From Cloeon dipterum (Eukaryota > Arthropoda > Insecta > Ephemeroptera > Baetidae): a stretch of DNA of 64,000 nt. The position numbers and the translations under genes were made by a program. The stretch's first letter is position 1. Every line of letters begins with the position of its first letter. This document shows positions 1 through 11,459 of this stretch, in pieces. The notes beneath the pieces were generated by a model. That model did no database searches. It was given only the letters and a program-made list of their open reading frames with translations, and was not told the DNA's origin. The stretch covers positions 20,818,335 through 20,882,334 of the forward strand of contig NC_088788.1 of assembly GCF_949628265.1 (NCBI RefSeq), read 5' to 3'.

Positions 1-1539
1 TACAAACTCGGCACCTTATGCAAGTCCAAAACAAATGTTGCATCCCCGAGTAGCTTCCGCTCGCAGGCAATAAATTACCAAACAACTCCTGCATCGAAGG
101 CCAAAGGAATTTTCTCGCCTAGTAAGCTGATTTATAGCTAGATATAATAAAAATTTGTGCGACTATAGATGAATAAATGGATGAACAATCTGGAATGATC
201 TAAATATATAAAAAAATCTTGTTCGAAAAATGCCTCTCTAAACGCAATTTGACTCGCTAAAAGTTTTTAGCATATATTTTATTGACGGGTTTCAACAAAA
301 AAAGTGACATCTCAAACCACATCTTAAGAAAGAGGAGTTGAAAAAGTATCAAGCCTACGTTTTCAATAGCTAGTTTCCATATGAGACAGATTCACAAAAA
401 CTACTCGCTGAATACATCTTGTGCGAAATAACTAACGCCAACGCACACATCTATTTAGCATTGTAGAGAGGCAACGGAGTACGAAAAGCCACCAGGCAGA
501 CATTAGCTAAATGAAATTTAACTTCGGCGCAACATCGAGTTATTCAAATTAGCTATCTGCGACGCGTTCTGCTCAATTAAAAGCAAACAACGGCTTATTT
601 GTACATGCGGGAGACGCGAGGGTGCTGTTGAGTGCGCAGGAATTAGATGGGAAGACGCAAACTTTGCGATCAATTGAACAAATGAGCTGCAGGTTTCACA
701 TTGCCTCGAATATGAAACATGGCGGGGCAACATCCAGCTGAGACGCTAACGAAGTAATGAGCAGAAGGTGCGTACGTGGGTATGTTTGAGTTGCCTGAGC
801 ATTTCCAGCTCCGCAGCCGCAGCATTTGCAGCACCTCTCGTCGGATCCACTTGGGTGAAAAACTCCCTGGAGCAACGAGTACGCTCGTAATAAATACACT
901 TGTATACGTACGTAACGTTATCATTCCCACAAATAATTTGCTCGGGAGACTCAAACTTTCCTCCTCGCAAAATATCAGCGCCAGTTTGTTGGCGGTGTGT
1001 GTGTGTGTGTATATTTAAGAACACGCTCTGTTAGTTTCTGCTGTTGATTTATCATTATTTTGACAGAAGCCGTTCAGCGCGCAACTCTAAGCTTGGAACT
1101 TTCAGGCTGATTTTACGTGAAAACCGATTTACAGCTGACTAAAGCAAATTTAATTTGCTTGAGAGAATTGTTGCCATATATTGATTTTCATCGGCGCGTT
1201 TTTGTGTCTGCAGGCGCGCCTTTAGCGAATTTCTGCTAACACACTGCATCCACTAGGGATGGAAGGAGATATTTTTGGATTTCCATTTAAAAGAGTGGCG
1301 AGAGAGGAACAAAGGGGATTATATTCACAACGGAAACAAATATTTCTCTGTAGCGGCGTGTATATTTAGACTTAGTTGGAAGAGTTTGCGAAATTCTAAT
1401 GAGATGAAATTTTCAAATGTTATTTTACAGCTTTGAAGCTGTATTATGTATTATATACGCTTTGCCTTATATTAATCATGACTATATTCCTGGAATTTTA
1501 AATAGATTCTTGATTTTTTAATTCCAATACGAATGTCAC
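1..1539. other. Non-coding flank, no gene supported
   Basis: I see no reading frame with coding character or consistent splice signals here. A short (GT)n run lies near 995-1010. The sequence is AT-rich with a more GC-balanced patch around 600-1000. It may be intron of a minus-strand gene whose signal-peptide exon lies at 7.04 kb, but nothing in this stretch shows that. Confidence 0.4.
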
Positions 1540-1925
1540 GAACTCTTATTATTCTACTTTGAGCCTGTGTGATAAAAATTCACCTTTGCTTTCACGATAT
1601 AATAAGTATCGCGTTGTTTCCTCCAGGCCAAATAGCACTTTGAGCTTCTGCGAATTGTAATAAAACTCATAGGCAAAACCCCTAGAGGTTAGAATCTATT
1701 GGTGTAGACTGGATCAAAAGCTACTTTTTTGTCATAGATGCTGCTCAAATCAACAATAAAAACCCCATTAGCGGTAGAGTGACCGAAAGCAATGCGAGCA
1801 TCCCGAATAACAACACCATCTGTTGGCGGATTAAAAGCGACGCACCCATTAAAAACTCCGCACCATGCAATAAATTAGGTGCAGAGCCAAACAAACGACG
1901 ATTTGATGGTAGACCCTCTTTTTAA
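1540..1925 (-). pseudogene. Decayed coding-like fossil, family not recognised
   Basis: The minus strand here has strong protein-like character: mixed, non-repetitive amino-acid use with well-spaced Gly, Asp and aromatic residues, spread over more than one frame. It has no start codon, no convincing splice sites and no flanking exons. It therefore looks like a broken remnant of a gene or an old element. I do not recognise the family. A host pseudogene, a transposon or a viral remnant are all possible, so I treat it only as a fossil. Confidence 0.4.
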
Positions 1926-2287
1926 AATTATTTTATGTTAATGTGAAATGTAACATTTCATATCAGAACGACCAAATTAAAACGAATTGACTCTGATTAA
2001 AACCACCATTTTGTGATTTAAATTTCACAGCATATTTAGTTTATTCTGTCCATTTTTCACTAAGATAGCAACCATAAACGTGCATTAAAAGATAAACCTT
2101 TAAAATTACTCACGCATAAGGTTTAAGAGAATTTAATTTCGGGTAAAGAACATAAATAAAAATCGATGCAGGTAGCAAGAAAAACATTATAATTATCTAA
2201 TATTAAGTCAAGAAACAATTTGCAGACAACATGAGTTTTGGAAAAATGCGGAAAAATGAGGTTCAAAACATACATGTATTTTAAAAT

Positions 2288-3435
2288 TTAAATCCTTCCT
2301 CCAGAGAGCTCTATTGAGCGAGGGCAAAATTTCCTCGCAGCCACAAAGAAGGGAGCAGTTGAATTAACATCTTGAATATCGCGACCTGAATTACTGTTCC
2401 ACGTGTGATATCCATAAGTTACATTTATTACATGCTCGTAGAAGCCTGTGTTATTTTTTTGAAAAAGTAGCTTGTATTCCCAATGCCTCGCTGGACTGAC
2501 CACAAAGTGATCAAGCACATGAATAAGACCATTGATGTGACGTCGCTTGACCGCTTCTTCAATTGTCATGTCAAAGGCCTCTTCAAACGCAATGTTGAAT
2601 GACTTAACCACTGAAGGGTAGTCGTTTTTATCAAATTTCCGCCGAGCTGTTTCCATGAATTTCATCAGGAATGGGCTATGCTTCTCAAATCCAAAAAAAG
2701 CATTATTTAAATGAGCATCGTCGTCACACGTGAGAAAGTTTTTTAATTTCAATATTGGAGATAGATTTTTAATAATGAGCAAATCGAGATCTATATAAGC
2801 ACCGCCGAGTTTCCACAAAAGACACATACGAAGAAAGTCACTCAGGTGAGCTGGTTTGCGCAGCACACCATTCTGTATATTGCTGCCCACAAATTTTTCC
2901 AAGACAGTGTCTCTTATAACCTTCAGAATTATTATATTATAATTTATTTGAAATCGTAATAATAAAAATGGACGCTTACCTCAGAGACGTCGACAGACGA
3001 CAAGTACAAATTGGTTGAATTTTGCATAAGTTCATCAAATGCCTCATTCCCTTTGAGGCCAAATTTTTCGTAGGGGCCTACAGTCAATATTACGATGGAC
3101 GTCTCTGGGTTCAGTGCGACGAGAGACTCCAGACAACAAACAAACCGATGCTGCAGACGGAATGGCGGTTTCGTTATAATAAGGAAAATAACATACTCTC
3201 CCAGTTCTTCGTGAAACCTTTCCGAGTTATTCAGCATTGGTGTCAAGTTGAACATGCGTGATATTTTGTTTTTAGCAGGAGTGGTCGACTGATTCAGACT
3301 AAACGTCTCTAAATCGAAGGACGAGTCAATATTTAAATCAGATGTCCATATTATGTAGAGGAGGTGATTTGAGATTATAAGAAGGCAAAGAAATACGCTA
3401 GTGTACAGGAAAAAGAACTCTTTGTTGGAGAGCAT
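2288..3435 (-). CDS. Alpha-1,4-galactosyltransferase-like (A4GALT / Gb3-synthase family) type II Golgi enzyme
   Basis: Two exons, 3435-2980 and 2920-2288, are joined in phase 0 by a 59-bp intron (donor GAG|GTAAG, acceptor CTGAAG|GT), giving about 362 residues, normal for the family. Residues 4-26 form a single N-terminal membrane anchor, as in type II Golgi glycosyltransferases. The central part has the DXD-type nucleotide-sugar site, LGGAYIDLDLLIIKNL, preceded by AHLSDFLRMCLLWK. The C-terminal half carries the A4GALT-type HTWNSNS and FCP motifs. Known family members add alpha-linked galactose or GalNAc to glycolipids in the Golgi; insect homologues act on arthro-series glycosphingolipids. 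The donor sugar here is inference. I chose the Met at 3435 because it sits directly before the membrane anchor; an upstream in-frame Met at 3561 would add 42 residues. The gene lies alone in a gene-poor region. Confidence 0.85.
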
Positions 3436-3599
3436 TTCTTGCAAGAAATAAAGACTAACAAGACAAAAAGCGAAATAAAACGTAGTATTTTCCAAACATC
3501 GCACTTCACGAGCAACACAACAAACTGATAGCTGATACACGCTGCATTTATGACGTATCATGCCCCTCTTCGTTTATCAAGAGCGCCACCACTTCCTAT

Positions 3600-6500
3600 T
3601 TTAAAATTCACACGTAACTCATTCTAGTTGGTTGTGTCGAGTTTAAAAGTCATTTTTTTCCATTAAAAATCATACCATTTTCAAAAGTTAAAATATAAAG
3701 TCTTAGCGGATCTGTTTTTCTAATCTACTTAATTTAATAGTGGTTTTCCATTATTTTGGCTCATAAATGATTTTTTGCGGTGTGTCACTCGCATGCCTGG
3801 CATGAGCGCAAAAAAAGCTCGATGGCCGACTAAATAAGTCGTCGGCTCGTCGATTGTGTGCTATTTCGAGCCACAGCATTTTAGAAAAGCCACGGCTCTG
3901 TGTGTGATTTTTGGTGCGTGCGGGATCTCTTTATCCCATGCAATTTATCCTGGTCTAATCAGCATCCGAACAGCACGCTTCTCGTTTACTAAAAGGACTT
4001 TGTGGCCCTCAACCACCCGGAAAATCGGCGACACATTTCGAGTGGACCCTTTTCATCCGCAGCACAATGCAAAGTCACCTCTCTTTCCAGCTCATAAAAA
4101 CGATGTTCAGCACATCAACATCACTTGGTACAATATTGAACTCTAAACAAAAACAAAGTTAGAGCAGCCAACCGTATATTTTCCTCGTGTGTTGATTATT
4201 TAGTTTTTTGCTGCGATTCCCGTTGAGTGAAAGCAAATAGTACTGAAACGCTCTCATTTCCAGAGTAAATTTATGGTTTTTATTTGAAGCAATTCAATTT
4301 TAGAGAATTCTAGTACAGTTTAAAATTTAAAAACAATAATTTTAATACATACGACGCATGAGATATTTTATTGATGTTCTTTTGTGCTTAACAATTCTTT
4401 GTTTTGTTGTTAGGCTTGTATGCAAATTGTGCGGCCAGCAAAAATATAGTTGGTGATCAAACTTGCTGCTCCCATCAAGCTGTCGGGCATAGCACAGCTC
4501 ACATAAATATTTATGATGCAATGATGCCACGAACCGTAATTGTATCATTACGTTATGTGATCGCAGGAGGAAAACAGGCGAGAAATGACGATACCAGAGT
4601 GAGTAACAATGAGGCAGATCTTCGATGACACCGCACCTGATTGGAAATAGGATGGATTGTGTCATCTGCACTCTCGGCACCTGTGACGGGGTTCCGTTCC
4701 GCATCAGAGCCGACCTAGTTTGAAATAATTTAACCGATGTGCTGCACGATTTTTATATTTGCGCGGGCTAAATCCAGCTTGTCTGTCTGTTGTGTCGATC
4801 CATCACACAACAAAGCCGCAATTTTGATTTTGATACATGCGAGGAGCGAACGCTGCATCTGGGAACGAGCGCTCGATCTATATGCTCATCGCGCCCGCAG
4901 CTATTTTTCATTGAAATCGAAACTGAGATTTATGTAAATATCATGCAAGCAATTCTCCGTCCGCGACGAGTTGAATGAAAATGCGAAAGGAGAGGAAAAG
5001 ACGACAACAAACTTGGCGAAATGGTTCCTCGGGGATCATGTCTATGCGTGCAAGAGAAACTGTATTCAGTCGTGTGGAAGAAACCTCCAGAGGAGCGGAA
5101 AACTCTTTCCAACCGTCTTTTTGATCATTGTGTAACAAACCTTCAACTTCCAGCGAAAAAAAAATTCTCAGTGATTTACAATGAGACGGGGAGAATGATA
5201 ACAAAAGGCTCTTGAAAAATAATTTTTTCAGCGATAATGGTTGCATTTTCAAATATCAACACGGGAAAGCCTTTTTACGGTTGAATTAATGAAATGCAAC
5301 ATGTAGCCGGGCAACTCATTCCATTTTCCCTCATCGCACATAATTTGCTCACTGTCACCATTTGCGACCGAGAGAGTTCCCGGTTTAGATGCGTCCGCTG
5401 ATGCCCACCTCAATGAGGCATCGCACACGCACGCAACAATAATTAATTTTACGGCTCGACGCGCTGCCAGTGCTTTTAATGTTAATTCACCTTTGCGCGC
5501 ACGGCTCGCCCGCTTTTGGTACTTTTCCAACTTTCCTTTGTCGCGGTCGAGAGATCGTAACTCACAGCCTCGCTGACCGCATCCTTTTGCAGCTGGGACA
5601 CTCTCTTTGTCCGCTGCGAGCCAATTGTTTCACCTCCAATGTGTCGCTTCCTCAAACCGTTAAATCTCGCATTCAAACCCCCAACGCTGGGGAGGATTTT
5701 CTTGGATAAATCCACTCTTTGCCACATTTTTGGAATTCCACTTTTGCAGCAAGAGATCCCCTTCGTGTTTGAAACCTTTGTTTTAATTTTAGAATCAAAT
5801 AAAAATGGGCCTCCTGGTATCCAATGCTCTAAAAGATTATTACAACGTTCACACACTCGCACACTCCCTCTCCCCCATTTAAAAGCCGTAAAATTTGTAT
5901 GGATGAATTCAGACTTAAACGGTGTGGAAAAGCCCTGGATTAGAAAAATGTCAAAATTGGCAGCGAGGGTGTCCCACGGGTGATCAGGCGTCCGAATAAT
6001 TGATGCCGGATGGACCCACGCCCCTCAATACATAGGCAATCCGCCCGGCGAGAGCTCCACCCGCTCTCTGCATATTTATACCAGGCCGACAGCGAGCGAG
6101 CGTAGAGACGCCAATCACATCGGCCGCTTAATTATTCATTAAAGACTCTAAACAAGCCTAATTTATAATTCAGCCAGCAGCTTGCTTTCCCGAATAAACA
6201 GACTTACAGCATCAGCACCAGCCACTTAAATAATTAATTATTTAGAGGAGGACTCGCTCGTTTTAATTACCTGCACCTCGAAGAGCGGCTTTTCGGGCTG
6301 GATTTCTGATCGTTTGCTGCTTGAGAGCTTTGTTTGATATTACCGAGCACGAGTAACACGATGCTGTGGGGTTCCTATGCACTGTTTCGGCTCCTTTCTC
6401 GCTTGGAAGGAATTCGTCAAATTCCGCTTTTGAAATTTATGGGCACTTTAGTAAGAAATAAACATTCTTCCCACTCGACCTTATCGTCCAACAGGTGAAA

Positions 6501-7039
6501 CTGTGCTCAAGTCGGATAATCTTTAGAATGTGGCAAAAGAATGAGTTTTCCGAGAAATTGATAGTTGATTACGTGCTCATATAGAAACAGCATCGCTTTG
6601 AGATTTAATTTCGTGAGAAGGCAGAACAGTACTTATTTTTATATTTTTCAGACCGAAAGGTTAAACGGTCGATTGATTAGCTACAGTTTTGTGATCCGCT
6701 AGATGTTGGAGAATGTATGTATTTGGTAGATGAAAAAGCAGAAATTGAAGTCGATACTCATTTGCTTTACTGCAGAGAGTACTCACAGCTCTAATAATGT
6801 CAAATAAGCTTTGATAGCTCTTACAGTCCCTTGAAGCTTATCGGTTCTGAGTGTGCTCCAAGTCCAATTTTAAAAACTTTTCTTTTCGTGATCCAAGCCA
6901 ACAAAATCTAGCACACACATAAAAAACGGGATAGTCGCAAATTCGGTTTGGATAAGTTTGATTTACGGCTGAGTTTACTTAGATCAAGTCCCAAACGAAA
7001 TCTCGGTAAAACTTTCCAGACATGCAGCGCATTGCTTAC
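3600..7039. other. Gene-poor interval; possible regulatory DNA
   Basis: No exon is supported. ORFs of 60-126 codons in 3.8-6.0 kb overlap each other on both strands without splice signals or family likeness. The part from about 5990 to 6260 is notable. It is GC-richer and has a TATA-like catatttatacc near 6070 followed by GC-rich sequence. It also has a cluster of TAAT/ATTA cores (near 6128-6140 and 6227-6245) of the kind bound by homeodomain proteins. This could be an enhancer or a promoter. Confidence 0.3.
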
Positions 7040-7095
7040 CTTGGGATAAAGCAAGGGCCAGCACCAGCGTTGAAGACCAAGTTGTGTACGCCATC
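7040..7095 (-). CDS. Candidate first coding exon: signal peptide of a secreted or membrane protein (rest not found)
   Basis: On the minus strand a strong acceptor (long pyrimidine tract, tttgcttcag) is followed at once by G-ATG-G and 18 codons reading MAYTTWSSTLVLALALSQ. Then comes a consensus donor, CCAAG|GTAAGC. The peptide has a polar start, a hydrophobic core and small residues near the end, as in a cleaved signal peptide. The exon ends in phase 1. No following exon is seen to the left, so the body of the gene would be beyond base 1, behind a very long intron that would contain the A4GALT-like gene. A possible 5' UTR exon is at 11.18-11.44 kb. A chance match of acceptor, start, signal peptide and donor is unlikely but possible. 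Confidence 0.45.
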
Positions 7096-8510
7096 CTGAA
7101 GCAAAGAAAGGCCGAAATTGATTAAATAATGCTGCTTTCGCTGCACAAAGGTGTATTGTACATGTAGAGTTCTCGTGCCTTTACAATTGTCGGCAAAGGT
7201 GTTAATGGAACAAAAAGCGAACAAACACGCTACACGCCGCACGGACCAACGAAAACTCAAATTTTACGACGTACCTGCACCGCCAGCAGCAGCAGCAGCT
7301 TTTTTATTTTTCCCAGGAGCCCCATCTAAAGAGTAGGAACATATCCGCATGTGCGTGTATGTGCACAGCAGCGCATTTATTGGCAGCGTTAAGTGAAAAA
7401 GAAGCTGCCTTTGCATGCAAATCACGACGCAGTACCTTTCCCCCAGCGAGCACCTGGTTTCCACGTTACGAGCTCCACTGGACGGAAAGAAGAAAGTAAA
7501 AAAGGCCGTTTAAGCTGCCCTATCAAACCGTTTTACGCCCTGGCTTAATAAAGACGCGACGCACCGACCCAGACAAAATTGTTGACGGCATCGCTCTTTC
7601 TCACAACTCACTGAGCCAGCCAGCGTATCTCGATCGCCTCCTTTTCACTTCCCAGGCAGGCCACTTGACATTTCCAGCGACACCGAAAATAGTAACAAAC
7701 GAGAGCAATTAAACTGCGAGTTTAATAAGGAAAGGAGAGGTAAAAGGCGCTTGATTGAAAGTGCGCGCCGGCTCCTCCTCACGGTTTAATTGATCAATCG
7801 ATCATTATTAGGTGGCTCATTGCAAGAGTGACTCAGTTAATTACAGAGTTAGAAACCCCATCTCATCATTTCAGGATGAGTATGCTTTGGCTTCATTACA
7901 TATAGTATGGCAAAGCGAGTGTTTGAGCTGTTTGAAGCACTGACTATAATTACCAAAATGCCTACAATCTGGATTTAATATAATTATTGTATGTGTGCGC
8001 GATAATTAATTGATTTTTCTTCATGAGATGCCTTTTTATTACATACGACTGACACGAGCATTGAAGTCAGTATTGTTTATGTTTGTAGCATTTTTCAAAA
8101 AACAATAAAATTTTATTGCAGTATGCAGTGTACAAGCACTACAATAAATCGACGTATATAAAAAATGTATCAAATTTTGATTGCATATCAGTAAAGGGCA
8201 AAACAAGTCACTGAATCACAAACAATAACTAGAAAATCTCAATTCGAAGCTGCTGATTTGACCAAGTTGATCTGAAGCTATTCATATTATGACGCCAGTC
8301 CACAGACATTCGGATATGGAGTCTGTATTTTTGTGTGCAAAGGACTTTAGATTTTTCTATTGACTCTTGCACTCGCTTGAATGTGATGCTGCACGCGAGA
8401 TAAGATATAAATGATACATCCCTCACGCCCAAAACAGAAAAAATTTGTGCTCAGCTACGAAAATATCTGTCGTAAAATGTGCTTTACTAATTTTCTCACT
8501 GCTTCCCGGC
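7096..8510. other. Gene-free interval
   Basis: A short CAG/CTG run lies near 7282-7299. The rest is mixed AT-rich and moderately GC-rich sequence without supported exons. Confidence 0.3.
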
Positions 8511-8515
8511 GTCTG

Positions 8516-8760
8516 TATAAAAGAAGGAGACCATGCAGAAGCAGTCAAGATTTTCAGGCTGATGCTGGTACAACATAAAATATGTTTTACGGCCGGCAGC
8601 GTAACTGATACCGGCAGCCCTATCTCCATTACACGCCGCGCAGATTGTTCGATTAAAAATAATAGGGGTGAGATTGGAAATTTAAAAAAAAACAAGTAGG
8701 TGAGCACCACTTCTGGCCGGGTCATAAATATAAAAAGCTTCCCTCGCAGCTACTCAGACC
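8516..8760 (+). promoter_or_regulatory. Plus-strand core promoter(s): two TATA boxes, one with a well-placed initiator
   Basis: TATAAAAG occurs at 8516-8523. A second TATA box, TATAAAAA, at 8729-8736 is followed 27 bp later by an arthropod initiator-like CTCAGACC, with predicted start A at 8756. The sequence just downstream is purine-rich, and GAGA|GTAAGG near 8792 could be a first donor. No plus-strand coding exon follows before AFG2A at 14.2 kb. The transcript could be non-coding, could use an unrecognised exon, or the match could be fortuitous. Confidence 0.35.
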
Positions 8761-8799
8761 AGAGCAGAGCAAGAAAGACAGAAGAGGGAGAGTAAGGAA

Positions 8800-11175
8800 T
8801 CTGCCGGCGAGAGACCAGTTTTTTACCTAAGCTCTGCCAGTGCTGCCGTTTTGATGAATGAGGCGAAATTAACTTGTCAAATTTACAGCCTAATGTCTGA
8901 GCCTGCTCGACGGCAAAGTATCTCGCGTTTTTTACACTTTTTGCTCTGGTAATGGCGCCAGCAGAGTCATATCGATAGAAATTATGAGCGTGCAAATTTA
9001 TTGTCTTCTTGGTATGCGTGCAGAAAAAATACTCCGGGTGAATAATAACATAACTTTGCCAGCGTTATGGACCCAAGTACAAGTGAGTTCACAAGCCAAA
9101 AATAATTTTGAAATGCGTGTAAACAAGTTGTTGGATATATCTGAGATTTATGCATCTGCATCAGTCTTTCTCGAGTAATTTTCTTTCCTTCGTTTAAAAC
9201 AAATCATCACTATGGGTGCAAAATGTTCAAGTGAAGCGGAAATATATTAAGTTTGTAACTAATGAATACAACAGCTCATAAGAACGCGCTCGCTCATGCC
9301 GTTTCCTCTGGTTGCAAGAGGAAATCAATTATACGTACGCCGTCGTCAAAGAATCACAAATCAAATTGTGCTGTCAAACGCAGTTGTACATATCTTTAAT
9401 TGTGTCTCTGGCCGCGGCATTTTCCCCATTGTGAAACAATATTTATGCACGCAACGCGGCTCGTTTTGTTCTGCGCACAGTTTCGAATTTCCTGTTGGTG
9501 CGGCCGGCCAGCTGAGCGAGTGGAGCGAGAGAGGTCAAAAGTGCTTCGACAGAGGCCAACTCCTCATCCCGTCTTTTTTCTGCTCCACAAGAGCTTTCTT
9601 TCTTCGTTTTGTTTCTCTCGTTCTCTCTCGAGTAGTTGAATGAATGGGCGGCCGACTAATTGCAAGACAAAGCTCCAGCAACTCTCGCCCAACAATGGCC
9701 TAAGTATGCAAATGCGCACGTAATTTCTCCGCGACCGTAATGGCATAATTGAGTTGTGCCAGCTCGCGCGAGCCGTGTAACAAGGCCGCCACTTTATGAA
9801 TTTCTGATGAATTTATTTGTTCGCGGGCACGCTGGCAATGCCAAAGGCCGAAACGACGATGATCCTCGCAGCTTTTATACGCATGTCCCTTAAATGGCTA
9901 ATATCGCAGTCGCCGCCACGGCCGGCATCTCGCTTTATGCCTCGCGTGTTAAGTAATGGCTCTCGTAAAACAAAGCATTAAGATCGCAGTAAAGAGACGG
10001 CGAAAAAGGGACTCGTGTGTCTGTTTTGCTGAATAAACTGACTGGGTTTACACTCTTCGCGCCGGCGGTGTTGGATTTCGAGCCAGCGTGTGTGTATGAA
10101 ATACGCACTTTTATGCCACAACGTTATTTCTCCAGTAAAAAATATTGATGAACGTGCCGAAATACGAGACGCCTCACTGTGGCAGTTTGGTCATCTCGCG
10201 TGATCCTGAGACCCAACAGGAAGTATATGTGCAGTAACACCAAAGTTTACTTTTCATGAGCCACCAGCGGGAGCCGATATGTCAATAAGCAATTTATTTT
10301 ATAAATTGAACGGTAAAAATTATTGCTTCGTTTGATGTATCTCGTTCGTCAACATTTTACAATTTAGCTGTGAAATATTTGTGAGGTTCGTGCGAGCAAA
10401 AATTGCCAGTGTGAACAGAGAAAATACCACATGTATACTTTTAAAAATAAAAATCAATAGTTCGCTTTGTAAAATAAACTGACGTTTCAATTAAAAATCT
10501 CTTCAAATAAAAAATCTCTTGGTGTCTGTTTGCTGTAAACAAATAAAACTTACTAAAGCACCACCACAACAATAATTATTATGTCTGGATAATTAAAAAA
10601 TATTGAAAAATGCTGAACCTAGGCGAATTAACCAATGAATTTTAAAAACGCCCAACTAAGATTATAGAACCTCTACCCAGGGCCTCTACGTGAGCTTTAG
10701 GTAACCAAAGGTGGTGTTGAGTTTTTCTCGTTTTTTTTTTCATCAAACATAACTTGAGATAAGCAGCTAAAAATGGAAACCAAGCTCAGTGACCGCAGAG
10801 TGGAATTGTAGCCTTTGAATTTAATTTATTATTATTTCAAGACTTTAAAACGATGTTATTTTGTTTATAATAGTTTTGCAGCACGCATTCTTGGCAGAAA
10901 ATTTGTCTCGATATGCCAACCTTCTCTAGTGCCAAAACACACCACTTTGTGTAGCAAATAGTAAACAAGTCATTAATTTGTTAAATACGATACCACCTAG
11001 TGTCAAATACAAATCAAACCTTCGCCACTTCTTAAACTAAATTATTTTGGGATTGTAGCTAAAAAATGAATAAAAGTTGAAGATCATTGCAAAATATCAA
11101 ATTTCGATTAAAGCAATGAAAATATAGGGGGCGAAATTTAACGCAAAAAATAGCTTGCAAGAGCAAGCCACTCAC
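8800..11175. other. Gene-free interval with GC-richer islands
   Basis: No coding exon is supported. The part from 9640 to 9960 is GC-richer and holds an octamer ATGCAAAT (near 9707) and several TTTATG and TAAT cores typical of insect enhancers. The ORFs at 9296-9746 are mutually overlapping and look spurious. From about 10.3 to 11.1 kb the sequence is plain AT-rich. Confidence 0.3.
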
Positions 11176-11440
11176 CGGTTCATATTTTCCAGGTATTTTT
11201 ACTCCATTTCCGTGGCACCTGCCGAAAGATGATTGGCAAACACGTGAGGTCGCGCTGGTGCGAGCGACGGAGCGGCGGCGAGGACTCTCTTCACCAGCCG
11301 GCTTGGTGGTCGACTGATCGCGAGCAGCTCGAAGCAGAGAGACTCTCTCGAGCTCCTTCACCCGCCAGCCAGCCAGCCTCCCGTGTCGCGCCCGACAAAC
11401 AAGCTGCTGCTGGCCCATGATCTCGACCCGCAGTCGTTGA
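11176..11440 (-). promoter_or_regulatory. Candidate 5' UTR exon and promoter, minus strand
   Basis: Reading leftward, a TATAT box (revcomp of atata near 11470) lies about 30 bp before a GC-rich, CpG-containing leader. The leader ends in a strong donor, GAACCG|GTGAGT, at 11176. An ATG at 11418 opens a frame across the exon, but its peptide is Arg/Ser-rich and unlike a known family, so I read the exon as untranslated. It could be the leader for the signal-peptide exon at 7.04-7.10 kb, which begins with an acceptor immediately before its ATG. Confidence 0.35.
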
Positions 11441-11459
11441 GGTGGGTTAGTGGAGATTT

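Noticed and set aside
5482-5983. 126-codon minus and 114-codon plus ORFs on the same DNA
   Set aside because: They overlap on opposite strands, neither resembles a known protein, and no splice sites flank them.
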